Part shown: positions 37,582 to 50,487 of the stretch, one piece after another
Position numbering within the stretch: the first letter of the stretch is position 1
How the letters are laid out: each line of letters opens with the position of its first letter
Assembly: GCA_947095585.1 (NCBI GenBank)
Contig: OX352763.1
Coordinates: 13,441,462 to 13,505,461, forward strand
Reading direction: 5' to 3'
DNA from: Nephrocerus scutellatus
Lineage: Eukaryota; Arthropoda; Insecta; Diptera; Pipunculidae
DNA: 64,000 bases
Translations under genes and position numbers: made by a program
Notes under the pieces: generated by a model
The model's database searches: none
Seen by the model: only the letters and a program-made list of their open reading frames with translations
Told to the model about the DNA's origin: nothing

Positions 37582-37767
37582 TTTCACGGTCTCACCTCTT
37601 GCGAATGTGACGAATGACGTAAAGTTTCTCATTTCGCCGTTCCGATACGGCATTAAATTATAGGTCTCTTCCATTTGTGTGCAAAAATAAACTTTCACAA
37701 CACAAATGGTCGCAAGAAGCTAGGCCTTGGACCTCAACGGTCTGTCGCGCCAAAATATTATTATTAA
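37582..37767 (+). mobile_element. tRNA-derived SINE, 5'-truncated copy
   Basis: The sequence matches the 35716-35925 part of the full copy: TTTCACGGT, TCATTTCGCCGTTC, GCATTAAATTATAGGTC, AACACAAATGG and GAAGCTAGGCCTTGGAC, ending GGTCTGTCGCGCC and an ATTATTATTA tail. The pol III promoter part is missing, as usual for 5'-truncated retroposed copies. Confidence 0.8.
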
Positions 37768-37930
37768 CCTAACACGCGACTCGCGACACGTGTCACACAC
37801 GGGACCTCAAAAACGGCCTATGACACTGAGCTGCTCACAAAATTTAAGCTCTATAGGTCGTGTGAAAGGTGGCTAAAAAGGAGCAGGCAGGTGGAGGAAT
37901 GATATAGGTTAAAGTACACCCCCTTTCCGT
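37768..37930 (+). repeat. CACGCG family unit
   Basis: It contains ACACGCGACTCGCGACACGT and the phrase CTCACAAAATTTAAGCTCTA followed by TAGGTCGTGTGAAAGGTGGC (about 37832-37874). It lies immediately after the SINE tail, so the SINE copy appears to sit inside a CACGCG element. Confidence 0.6.
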
Positions 37931-38412
37931 CACTGGGGTGGGAAATGTGAAGTGTTAATATCAACCACAATTAAAACACGGTTTTTAAGAAAGACCCCAC
38001 ACCACGCGATGGTAAGAGGAAGGCGGATGTTCATGAATGTGGGTAACGAAGCGACTGGAACAGTTAGTTCATTTTAAAGTTGCATTTGAAAATTAATAAA
38101 GATCTTAATGTATTTAGTTTTAACTGTGATTTTGATGAATATAATAAGAAATCACAATTCACAATTCTTCCAGATCGAAATTTTTTTTTTACAAATGTCA
38201 CCAAATCGTAGGAAATTTCCCATATCCCACTGAATATTATGTAATATAATATTGCTAATTGCTTAAAATATGAACCTTCAACGTTTTGTGGATTTCTTGA
38301 ATTAAGAAACAGTGTCAACTTATTCTATTGAAATGTTTTTTTAGGAAGCAATAGCTTTTTACGCTCTAGATATTAGTTTGATAACCCCCCAATATCTCCT
38401 TCCACATTGCAG

Positions 38413-38565
38413 GTCATAGAAGAGCGCATCAATCATATCGCCAATGTGCCAAAAATGCCGGAACCGTACAATCAACCGACTGGAAATGAACCAAAACCTC
38501 GGCCAGTTGGTGAAGAGAATGGCATTGTGGTCTACAATTATAATCCCGTTAGTGCTGTCAATTAT
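38413..38565 (+). CDS. NnaD: NnaD exon, N-terminal region
   Basis: The acceptor is TCCACATTGCAG and the donor TAT|GTGAGT. It is exactly 51 codons, phase 0 to phase 0, beginning [20 protein letters not shown] and ending [10 protein letters not shown]. The Pro-rich, low-complexity-free peptide and the clean splice sites support coding. It joins in phase to the exon at 41393. It contains no catalytic part. No upstream exon has been identified, so the true start is unknown. Confidence 0.75.
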
Positions 38566-41500
38566 GTGAGTATACGCGTGTGTAAGCGTGCTGCTGTGTG
38601 GTATTTTGGTTGCAAGTGGAAGTGTGCCTTTAATAAAGTTTGGCTTTTGGTTTGTGCTTATTAAATGTCAATTTGTTAAAATAGACATATAACTATATGC
38701 TGTACTTTAATATACAATACTAACGCGACCTTTGCACTTTATTCTAATTAGTGTAATACTAACAATAGTAGGACAAACAACTGTATTACAGTAGGAATCA
38801 ATAAAGTAAATCAAAGTTAAATGAATTGCTTGTAAAAATTTAAATTCGAACTCATCATCATCATCATATTTGGCTCTACAACCATGTTCAGGTCCTTGCC
38901 TACCACAAAAAGTTTCTCCACCGGTCCCTAAGCTATGGGCACCCTGGTCTACGCCATCCTTCCAGCGTATGCTTGGCCGGCCTCGCTGTCGTATTCCATA
39001 AATCCTACCGCAAAGAAGTTTCCAAGCAGGATCTTCTTCGCTCATGCGAGCTAGGTGTCCTGTCCACCGGAGCCTACCGAGCTTTATTCTTAACTTATTG
39101 GTGAAAAAAAACATTGCAAAGTTAATTGATTCGCTCGAATATTACATGAATGTTTCCTGTTTTTCTCTGTTTTATCGATACATCCATTTTCAAGAGTAGA
39201 GAAGAGAAGTATCACAATCACACTCTTCATTAATTTATACGCAGTAATCGTAGCTACAAATGCGTCCTTCAGTTTACGCACCTTCAGATACTTTCTTTAG
39301 CCGTACAAAACGTATGTGGAATGTTTTGCCAAGCTCTGTATTCCCGCTTCAATATGATCCTCAAGCATTCTAAGTGCAAGCTCACAAATATCGATAAATT
39401 TCCTACTTTATAATATCATACCAGAAAAAGTTCTGGACTAACGTGGTACCAATGGGGTATTCCTTAAATTTTCACAAATTAACTTTGCTCTCAATATTTT
39501 CCATTAACAAAACCTTTTAAAATTTTATTCATTTGGAATTCAAGCCATTTTGTAGAATGTTCAACCTTTGTAACTTTGACTTTTTCCTTTAAATAAGAAG
39601 AAGAATTCATTAAAAATACTGATGGGGTTAGTTATTTAAATCAGTCGGCTTTATTGGATATGATTTTATCCAATCAACTCTGCATACGCTCACTTCACAG
39701 ACGTAGGTGAAACACTACACACGAACGGTTTCTTCTGGTAATGCTGCCGTCGCCGTAAAGCCAGCAATCAGTGTGCAATTAATCAAAGAATAACAATTCA
39801 ATTTTGCATGAATATGACGTACGAACGACGAACATTATACACTGAATGGGTAGTTTTGAACCTTGAAAAAGGTAGGTAGGTAGGTAGTGGGTTACCTTAA
39901 GTAATAAAACTCTAATTTAGTTCCTAGTGAGTCGATACAATGTTGAAAGATGTTGTATATAAAACCGCTGCAAATACTTCTTCTCGTCTCTAAATTAAGG
40001 TCAAAAACTACTGTTTCATGACAATTTTCAGTTTGGGCAACAACGAAACCATATTTTTTTATCAATTTAAAGCTTAATTTGTGCAATGGTGCATTTTTAT
40101 GCGAATAGGACCATGTTCTTTGCGCTCAGTATTCGGTTATTTAAGAAATCCCTCCCAGCCTGTAAACCAAATTTCTTTTGAATCAAAGAAAAAGGTGAGC
40201 AGAGTTCGATTCTTTGTAAATAAAATGTTTGGAGTTCGATATATTCATAGCTTTTAAGCTCTGCTGTGTCATCTTATGAAAAAACTAAGTTTTATCACCA
40301 GCTATATATCAGCCCATCATTACTCTACCACAACCCCGCTATTCTGGCACTAACCGACACCCAGGTTAAAGCTGATTCCGATGTTTTGGAATTCAGTTTG
40401 TATTGCGCTACAACTTGGTGACAAAATTGCCCTACTCTGTGTTTCCGTATTTGTATGATCTGCAGTCATTTAGGACACATGTAAGGGTGCAAATCGCTTG
40501 AGCGTGTGTACATTATAAGGAAAATAACCTTATAACATACTTCATTCATACTTCGTAATGAGCACAACACAGCAGAGCTTAGCGTAGCCGAGGTTTTTAG
40601 GGTATACCTCAATGTCGCACATTCAATTTTGCTGCATTAAGTCTATCATTGCAGGCCCTTAAAACTACGGGTATGCTATGCCAGGTTAGTCTGCGCTCAA
40701 TATGAGGCCAGCAATTATTTTGCATAGAAAAAAGAGTTGACCCAGACTGTAAGACTTTAAAGTTATACAAATGCATTCCGAAATGTAATTTTTGAATAAA
40801 CCTCGTTGTTGTATATCTATTATTATCATAATATTCGAATTTTACTTATAAGGTGTGAGCTTTTCAAAATAATTTCGTTTTCTTTGGCGTTAAAAAGAAG
40901 TACGTAAATTGTAAAGTACAAATTGCAAAAGACATTTTGGAAAAAACAAGAAAAATTGGTTAAGGGCGACAGTTTTTAAATTGGCGGTTGAGACTTTTTC
41001 GTAGCCATACTAGACCGACGTATTATACAATCATGACTGGTGTGTAAATTTTTATTTAGTTCCGTCGTTTTTGTATAAGTATGCTATTGTGCCGATACAT
41101 AGAATTTGTTAAAAGTTGTGCTGTAAGTGTGGTTGACGTTGTAGCAATAACACAACAATTGAAAATATACATAGATACCAAGTAACACATTGCTTTGCTG
41201 TTTCACAACGATGTTACATTTCTTTTTATAACTATAAAAATAGCTTTGTCTAACTAACAAAATAATCATTCACTTCGTCAATTTGAATAAGCACAGTATA
41301 CAATTGCATGAAACAACTAAAGTTCCAAGAAATAAGCGAATATTTAAAAAAAAAATTAACAAATCGAAACCAATTGATCCTCCCCCTCGCAGACTAAAAT
41401 CAAATCTGACAAAGCCATCAACGACAATGACTCAAGCGATTCATGTATCTCATCGTCTGAGTCAAGAAGTTCCTCGCCCGAATGCAGCACCCCAGATCGT

Positions 41501-44500
41501 CGTAAAATGACATTGAAAAATCGTTTTTCAAAACTATTCAACTATCATGAGAGATCGTCGAGTAATTCAAACGATGAGATCGATGATGAAGATGATGATG
41601 AAGATGAGTCACCAACGGCAACATCCCCTAAAGAGTTTGTAGACGATCGCCTTGAAGGCGGTGATGATGACCAAATCGATGATATCTGGGCAAATACCAG
41701 TCCAGACGGTTCACCATCAACGCCAATTGCTTTGAGGCGGCAAAGGGACGACAAGACGTCAGAATCAGCCACACTACCTCAACAACAACTGCCAGCGAAA
41801 TGCTTCATTAATCGAATTGAAGCGAAGCCGGTGCTAATTGCTACTGCAAGGAGTCCCTCGCCACCGGCTCAATCTGCACGCTTAAAAATAGTAAATTGTA
41901 GTTACAATAGTAGTAGTAGTAGTAAAAAATGTTATCCATGTGGTAGAAGAAGATGTAATAGGAATTTGCAGCAAAATTCGAAATTAATTTTAGCTCAAAA
42001 GAAAATTGCACTCAAGCACAATAATGAAAAGAAATTGCACTCACATAAGTATCAAAATTTTAATTTCAAAGCAAATTCGGCAAAATTTCAAAATGTCAAA
42101 GCAAGAAGAAAAAATACTAAGGATGACAAAAAAGAAGAATATAATTCTATTATTGATGATTTTTTGATACGCTTTAGTAATTTAATTCCTTTCATGCAGT
42201 TTAGTCGCTCCAGCATTGGCGGATCGAAATTCCTGACCAACGTGCATCCCTACAATCCCGATGAGTATAATGGCTTAGAATTTGAGTCACGCTTTGAGTC
42301 GGGAAATCTAGCAAAGGCTGTGCAAATCACTCAGACATACTACGAATTGTATTTGCGACCTGATTTTTACACCAGCCGATCAAAACAATGGTTCTACTTT
42401 CGGGTACGAAAGACCAGGAAGGGTCTTACTTACAGGTGAGTAAATAAAGAGTTTTGATTGGAATTGTCATAAAACATGAGTTTTTAAAAAACATCTCCGG
42501 AATCGTCCTTCTCACATACGGGGCCAACAATTATCCGCAAGACTTTCCTCTCGAACACGGCTAAGAGGCCAGAACGCTTTTTGATAAGCACCCAAGTCTC
42601 GTCAGTTTATTTGGGATGCCGAATTCTACCATGGCTTTATAAAGTTCTACTCTGGCTATACTATTATAGGCGGCTTTAAAGTCAATAAAAATATGGTGTA
42701 GAGAGTTTTGAAACTCTAGACATTTTTCCATCACCTGCCTCAGGGTGTAAATCTGATCAGTTGTTGATTTAACTGGGATAAAGCCACACTGGGACGGACC
42801 AATGATGACTTTCGCGTATGGGGCTATTCTGTCTTGAAGGATAGAGGAGAAAATCTTATAGGCGGTACTCAACAACGTTATACCACGATAATTGCTGCAG
42901 GCTGTGATATCTCCTTTCTTATGTATGGGGCACTGAATGCCTCTTCTTCAGTCTGCCAGTCTTCTGGCATCGCTTCTTCCTCCCATACTTGCACTATTAG
43001 TTTATGAATTGCTTGGTGTAGATTTTCCATCACCTGCCACACTGTTATATGCCAATAATGACTTATGCGTATATGAAATTCCTGTCTTGACAGATATTAA
43101 AGATAGAGGAGAAAATCTTATACGCGACACACAGGAACGTTATATCACGATAATTGCTGCACGTTGTGATATCTTCTTTCTTATGTAGGCGACACAGGAT
43201 GCCTGTTCTCCAGTCTATTCCCATACTTGCACTATTTCATGAATTGTTTGGAACTATGCGGGCCATCCAGATTTAATCAGCTCCACTGGGATGCCATCTG
43301 ATCCCGAGGCTTTATTATTTTTCAGTACCGATGGTTTATCCAGTATATAAGCTAACCATAAAACTCTGTTGGGACTCTTACTGTAGACTTTCTTTTTGTA
43401 CGTACGAACGATCGTTATTCGAATATTGACGTATAATTAGCCATCATCGAAAACCAATTTGCCTCGATTTTCCTCTCTAATCAGCATTTTATGTTTGTAT
43501 TCTCGCTGCACGTGGTTGCTTCGGCTTGGGTATACATAGATTTTCAATTGTGAACCTTGTGAAATTGGACAGTCTCTACAACGACGGCATGAAGCCCCTA
43601 ATGTATTCGCAAACGAATGCGAAAATGTTCGGTGAAGGATGGAGGCGTTGCGGTGAAAATATATGTTACTATCGGAATGACGATGAGTAAGTATCGAAAG
43701 GGGACTATTTGAAATGCCCTCGTCTATATGTTGTATGTTGTGTACTAACCGTTCAATGCATTATAAAATCATTCTCCCGTTCAACCACGTAGAAAACCCG
43801 GTGAAGAAGATGAGGACAATTCTTCGTTTACGTTAACATTCAACGTGGAATTTGCACACGACAATGACACGGTCTTTTTCGCACACAGTTATCCCTACAC
43901 GTACAGTGATTTGCAGGTGAGATAATATTTCAATCATAGCAGCACTTATCAAAGCCAAATAAAATTGCAAACAAATTCAATAATGTTCTGTGTTTTTTGC
44001 TTTTCAGGACGATTTAATGGAAATCCAAAAGGATCCGTTAAAATCGAAATTTTGCACATTAAGGCTCCTTTGCAGATCATTGGCCGGCAATAATGTGTAT
44101 TATTTGACGGTAACATCACCCACAACAAATGAGGAAGCAATCAAGGTATGTGTATTTGTGGTAAATGCACACTTATTCGTTTCAGGAGATATAAGCCTCT
44201 CTGCATTTGAACATTTTTAATTAAAATTTTAAATTAATTTCTGATTAGTATGAAATAAAGCTGTTTATTATTTTTCATTAAAATGCAATGCATAGGCGTT
44301 GCTTTTTAAACGCATAATTAAACTAAGATCGCTCGAAGTATTACCAATTTATTAAATAAAAAGATTCATACATCTTTCCTAATGTATAAGTCTTTTTATT
44401 TAATACTAGCTGATTACCCGGCGTTGCCCAGGTATTTATTCATCTCAATCTTCTATAGGGCAGGTGTAGGAAAAAGAATGATATCTATCTTTAAGGTAAA

Positions 44501-47500
44501 CAAAACTTGGTTGTATACAATGTTTTTAGTTTCACCTTCAAGAGCAAGAATAACTAATTTCTTAGGTGAACCCACCTAAGTTGTCTCCGCTCCGCAATAC
44601 TTAATGAACTGTCCTGTCCGACTTATTGATCGTCATCGAAAACGTAAGTTTTACTGGAAATTGCAATCTTTTAAATTTAAAAGGCAGATCCGTCGAAATG
44701 AGTGCTATCCGTGGGATAAAAACTGTTCACACTGTCCTTTTTCTGTCAAGATAGTCGCATCAATAATATTGCCCAGCATATTTTTTACGCACAGTCTTGT
44801 GCCGTTGCAAAGTTTTGGCGAGTCGATATTCCGTAGAAAAATAATTGGACATCCCACTGTAAGTAAAAGGCGATGTGGTGGCAATCCAGACGAATCAAGT
44901 GAGTTTAGGAACTCAGCTAGATAATTAACTTAGTCATCAGCATCTACAATGGTATCGATACACTTATATTCAGTGACTACGCCTATTAACATGGCAAGTA
45001 TTTGATTGTTTGTTTCGTTTGTGTCTCCATCTCACAATCGGTTCACAATGTGATCGTCTTGAAAAACAGCCGGATACATGGAATTTATTAGTTCTGCGGC
45101 AGATTTTAAAAATCGATGTCAATTTTATATTTCTATAAGACACGGCTACTAATCTACCTTTTCTAATTTGAAGTAGGAGCGACAATGTCCTCACTCCCAA
45201 ATCCAGCCGGTCGCCGAGTACCATTCTAAGCACCACTATTCATCTGAGCGACCCCGAAAACTATGGGATCGACAATAATATCGGTCACCCTCCCCCCTCC
45301 GGGAATACAACTCACACATAGAAGTGTCCTACCAACACTATTCATCTCATTGACTCCGAGAACTATAGAATGGACACTAATATCGGCCCCATTCTCCAAA
45401 GCTATCTTACCATCACCATTCACTTCAGCGACCCCGAAAACCATAGAATCGACCCCATCCCCCTAGAGCTGTGCTACTATTACCATTCAACTCAACGACC
45501 CCGAAAACTATAGAATCGACATTAATATCGATCACCCTATCCCCCTAGAGCTGTCTTACCATCACCATTCAATTCAGCGACCCCGAAAACCATAGAATTG
45601 ACACTAATATCGGGCACCATCATCCCTGCTGCGAGGTGGTAAAGGGGGCAGCCGCCTCCCGCCTCCCAAAAAACGTGCTTTATAATATAATAAAAAATAT
45701 CTGTTGAAAATACATTTGATTTCATGAAAACCATGTCCCTGCTCGATATGGCTACACACCACGTGTATGATGGCATCAAGTTTTCAGATGAAGGGATTGA
45801 GAGCTGCACGCATTGCTCGAACCTATTCAAAACTAAATGCTGTCTTCTATCGTTTAAGCGCAATTTAAAGCCCCTAACTTTATCCATGAATGGATCTTGT
45901 ATCAAAGAAACTGAAAAATTCGCAATACTCGGTATTTGCGTAACAACAACCTTCGTTGAAACGGCCACATATTGGCCATCGCTAAGAATGCTGCGAATTG
46001 TTTAGGTTTCTTAAAATGGTGCAAGATGTACTTCACTTCCTCAGATCTGGCTACTATTTATAAGGCATATATTCGCCTTGATTCGCCAGACTGTATTGTC
46101 TGGGCAGACCACTAGACAGAATCCAGAACCGCCCGATAAAACTTATTGGTGACGAACATATTGCGAATACAATCAAATCGCTTGAACATCGTAGGAATGT
46201 TTCCTGCTTGTCACTGTTGTATTGCTTTTTTCACAAGCTTTGTTCAAAAGAACGTATCCAGATGCATCGCGCCCATCCTCCAACCCAATACCCGTGCCTC
46301 ATCTCGAACCAAGGGTATACCATTAGACCTACCAACGAAATCAGAGATTCCTTTTTTAGCCGCATAATAGTTATGCGCAATGAGTTTCCCGACTATGTGT
46401 TTCCGATTTTTTATGATCTACAAGGGTGCAAATCCTTTGAGCGTGTGCTCATACCTCAAAACAAAAATAGTTTTCCCACAGGTTTCGAAGCATACCAACA
46501 AATGTCAACCAATTGAAATGGTATAAAAGGACCAATAGCTTAGCAAACAGTCCCTTCGTTTGCCTTATTTTTTTTTGTGTAAAATAAAATTCCTATTCAT
46601 CACAATCCAGCTGGTACACTTTTAAAGCTGATTGGTTTATTATAACTACTGTTTTGTTGTGTACGTTTTATACGCCGATGATGTCCGCATTTTGACGAAT
46701 TTCGGAAAAGATAAGAACATTACAGTTTTTTTTTGAATAGAAGTCTTTGTGTTAACTGAAAATATTTACTCAATTTACATTATGGAGGCAATAATTGATA
46801 ATCCGTTTTTGCGTTTAAAAGTTTAGTAACCAAAACGCATCAATCGCATTTATTAAGACAAATGACCATTACAGCTGAATAATCCTGTCAAATTTCAGCT
46901 CATAAAATTCTTTCGGTAAAAAAATCGACCACACTAAAAAAAATATTCTGTAAGCATTTACAAATTTAAAACAATCTGCAGTAAACTTAGCAACAAAGTG
47001 AAAAACAACTTTCTTAACTATAACTGGTAGTTCAAAAAGTTAAAACAATTTGCGGTTACGCAATAAATGTCAACTAAAGAAAGATACAGCTCGCATGGTA
47101 AAAACTTTGCATTAAGTCGGCTGGGCAAATAAAACTCAAACAACTTGAACTTTTCCAATGCAAGTCATTTCCGCAGCTAAGAAGTAAACTACACCTTCTT
47201 TGGGTCCGCTACATAATTTTGAATGTCCGAATACACGTACCTAGCTATTTATATAAACTTAATATCCATTAATATTAAATAATCAACAATAAAACCACAT
47301 TGATATTTACTGGAAACCATATTGGGCAAATAAAATAAAGTCAGAAATAATTACTCGCTGGATGCTCAACTGGAATAATAGAACAGCAGCAACGTAACAA
47401 CAATTAAAACCACTTGAACGCACAGCAATTAATTTCATATAAATTAGGAGCCTTGCAAAAATCTCCAAATTAGCAACTCCTCTAAACTTTAGTTAGATTT

Positions 47501-50453
47501 CCAAAGTACCGAAGTATGTGCATACTAGTTAGTAAAATTTACATAAAATGCTGGCCAGTAGAATACAAAATTTCGACATTTCAAATTAAGTGAGAAACAG
47601 CAATATTTCCCCCCTTCCTCCACCGCCAAAACATTGGTGTTATAAGAATGGTCGTAGATTGAGATTTCCTGGATGAAAACATTTTAATTGCAACCGCCCA
47701 CAATAACTAAATTTGCCGAAATTTTACGAACGACCAACTAACCACGCAGGCTCTTCAGCTATACGATTGTGTATTGTGTTCCTGTATAATGGTTACGTCA
47801 CACTTAATTATTCATCGCATGTTACGCCCGCATTCTGTGCAAATGATAAAACAACAAATCTGGGAAAAACGGAAATAGGAAAACGATTTGAGATAATTGC
47901 CCGGCGGGACATTGGCCTGTAAAAACAATAACTTGTGGTGAATAGCTCCAAAATGAACATTCAATTCAATTTTACTCACATTCCAAACGCAGTGATCAGT
48001 TTTAGTTTTTAGAGAATATACAATTTATATTATAGGACGTGAGGATTGGGGTGGCTCTGGTAAAGTTCATGAATTCAAAAATCTTTCGACCCTGCAAAAT
48101 GTGCATTTATTATTGTCGGAGTATTAGTTTAAAAATTATTGTTACGAAATTTAGGCTTTCGAGTTCGTAAAGGATTTTGCAAATAAAACACAACACAAGT
48201 TTATTAATTTACAAATAACAACTTAAATATCCAGACTGTAAAAATAATACAAGATACACAATTTATATTGGTAATAACTTTAGGTGTACACAAAAACACT
48301 TATTACAACAACACTTGAAATTCACTATAATTCTCTTAGGTGGCAGCAGTATTACTTTGTAAGAACTTTTACAACTTGACTGATTGAATTCTAAACAATG
48401 AACTGAACTTACTTCGGCCAAACGCATATATTTATACTTATTGAAAAGTTTCTAGAAACTTCCAATCTTATAGACAGAAATATCAAGAAAAGACCAGAAA
48501 ATTTTGGCCTTATTACCTTATTTACAACTAAAGATACTCATATGTAATGAGCCATCTTCTAGAAATAAACTATACCCGAGCAATCATGTATTTTCACAAA
48601 AAACCGGGCAAACCGCACCAACCGGTTTGGCTACATTTTTGACCAGTACATAATGATTTAAACTTAGAAGCTGTTATATTTCAAATAATCTAATAAATCT
48701 TATGGCACATCGGGGGCATTAAGAAAAAGGCGGAGAAAAGAGGAAATGCCTGTGGGCTTGTGTTCTGATGTCCTGTGGATCATAGCGATGTGGCGAAACA
48801 GACACAGTCTAGCTACTTGCAAGTACTATGGTATAAATCCAAATCATAACTAAGTCAATGCGATAAATTATGGGGTATTTATACTAAATCAACAGTTTCG
48901 AGAAGGTTCTATTATTTTCTATTCTATTCGAACCAGCTAGCAAATTATTCGTGAAACGAATTAAAAATACTGCCTCGTCTTCAATTCCAACGCTAATTTA
49001 CAATGACGTTCCAACTGCCAGACAATGCCAATTTGCTTGCTTCACATTTCGCAGCTCGCTCCACTCTACCAGATAGCGCGTTGTCGCCGCCGGTACTTGC
49101 AAGAGTCGAATCCTCTATTTAAAAAACTTGCTACTACAACAGTGGTTAGATGATTATTTATTTGCCTCCTACTGCTTTATCAGGTGCAAATGTCTGATAA
49201 AAGTCAGTTCGAGAGTTATAACTGCCTATATATATAAAACTACCTATACATATATACCTTTCGGATTTGACTTTAAATTGAAGGTCATTCCAAGTCGCAA
49301 GAAGCTTGGTCCTGGGCCACAACGATCTGTTGCGCCAAATATTATTCAGCTTTGCAATGCAGACTTTGTACGTTGTACAAAGCACACCCTCAAAATATAT
49401 TGAAACATAATTAATAATTTGCTTTCTCATAACTGACAGAAAATATTTTTATTCCATCTACAGAAGAAAAAATCGATCGTTATATCCGCTCGTGTACATC
49501 CAAGTGAAACACCCTCCTCATGGATGATGAAAGGCCTTATGGACTTTATAACTGGCAATTCGAATGTTGCCAAACGTCTGCGACATAAATTCATTTTTAA
49601 GCTGATACCAATGTTAAATCCAGATGGTGTTATTGTTGGCAATACGCGAAATTCATTAACCGGTAAGGATTTGAATCGGCAATACCGTACTGTAATACGG
49701 GAGAATTATCCATCAATTTGGTACGCAAAAGCCATGATTAAAAGGTTAGTATGTGTGAGTTGCATATGTGGTCGACATATTTAGTTTATAGTAAGTAAAA
49801 GTTTTCTACAAACCACCTCATTCCATCTTTATTTTGCAGACTGATAGATGAAAGTGGTGTCGCCATGTACTGTGATATGCACGCTCACTCTCGCAGGCAC
49901 AATATTTTCGTCTACGGATGCGAAAATAAACGGAATCCTGACAAGAAATTAACTGAGCAAGTTTTTCCGCTAATGATGCACAAGAATGTTGCGGATAAGG
50001 TAGACATACGTTTGATATTGGCGATACTCAGAAAGAGGAGGGTGTATTTCGGTTTTGACTAATAAACTATTATTTGTTTTTGTTTGTAGTTCTCTTTTGA
50101 AAACTGTAAATTTAAAATCCAACGAAATAAAGAGGGAACCGGACGAATTGTTATCTGGATGCTTGGAATCACTAATAGTTACACGCTTGAGGCATCATTC
50201 GGTGGTTCCAGTTTGGGTTCACGTAAGGGAACACATTTTAACACAGCGGTAAGTAAATGGATTTTGTAAGAAAATAAAACTTCTGTAGGTCTAACTATGC
50301 AAAATGGCGTTGTAAAAAATTCATAGGGATGCTACATTGACCAAAATAGTCTATACTTCTGTGCTGTTCCGTTTTTGAACCCTTTAAATCACGCTACAAT
50401 TCTGGTACATAAAACATTTAAACACAATTTCCACGACTATTTTTCACAAATGT

Positions 50454-50487
<34 letters not shown>

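Noticed and set aside
41545..41772. minus-strand Ser-rich frame
   Set aside because: It is a shadow of the acidic GAT-repeat part of the NnaD exon on the plus strand.
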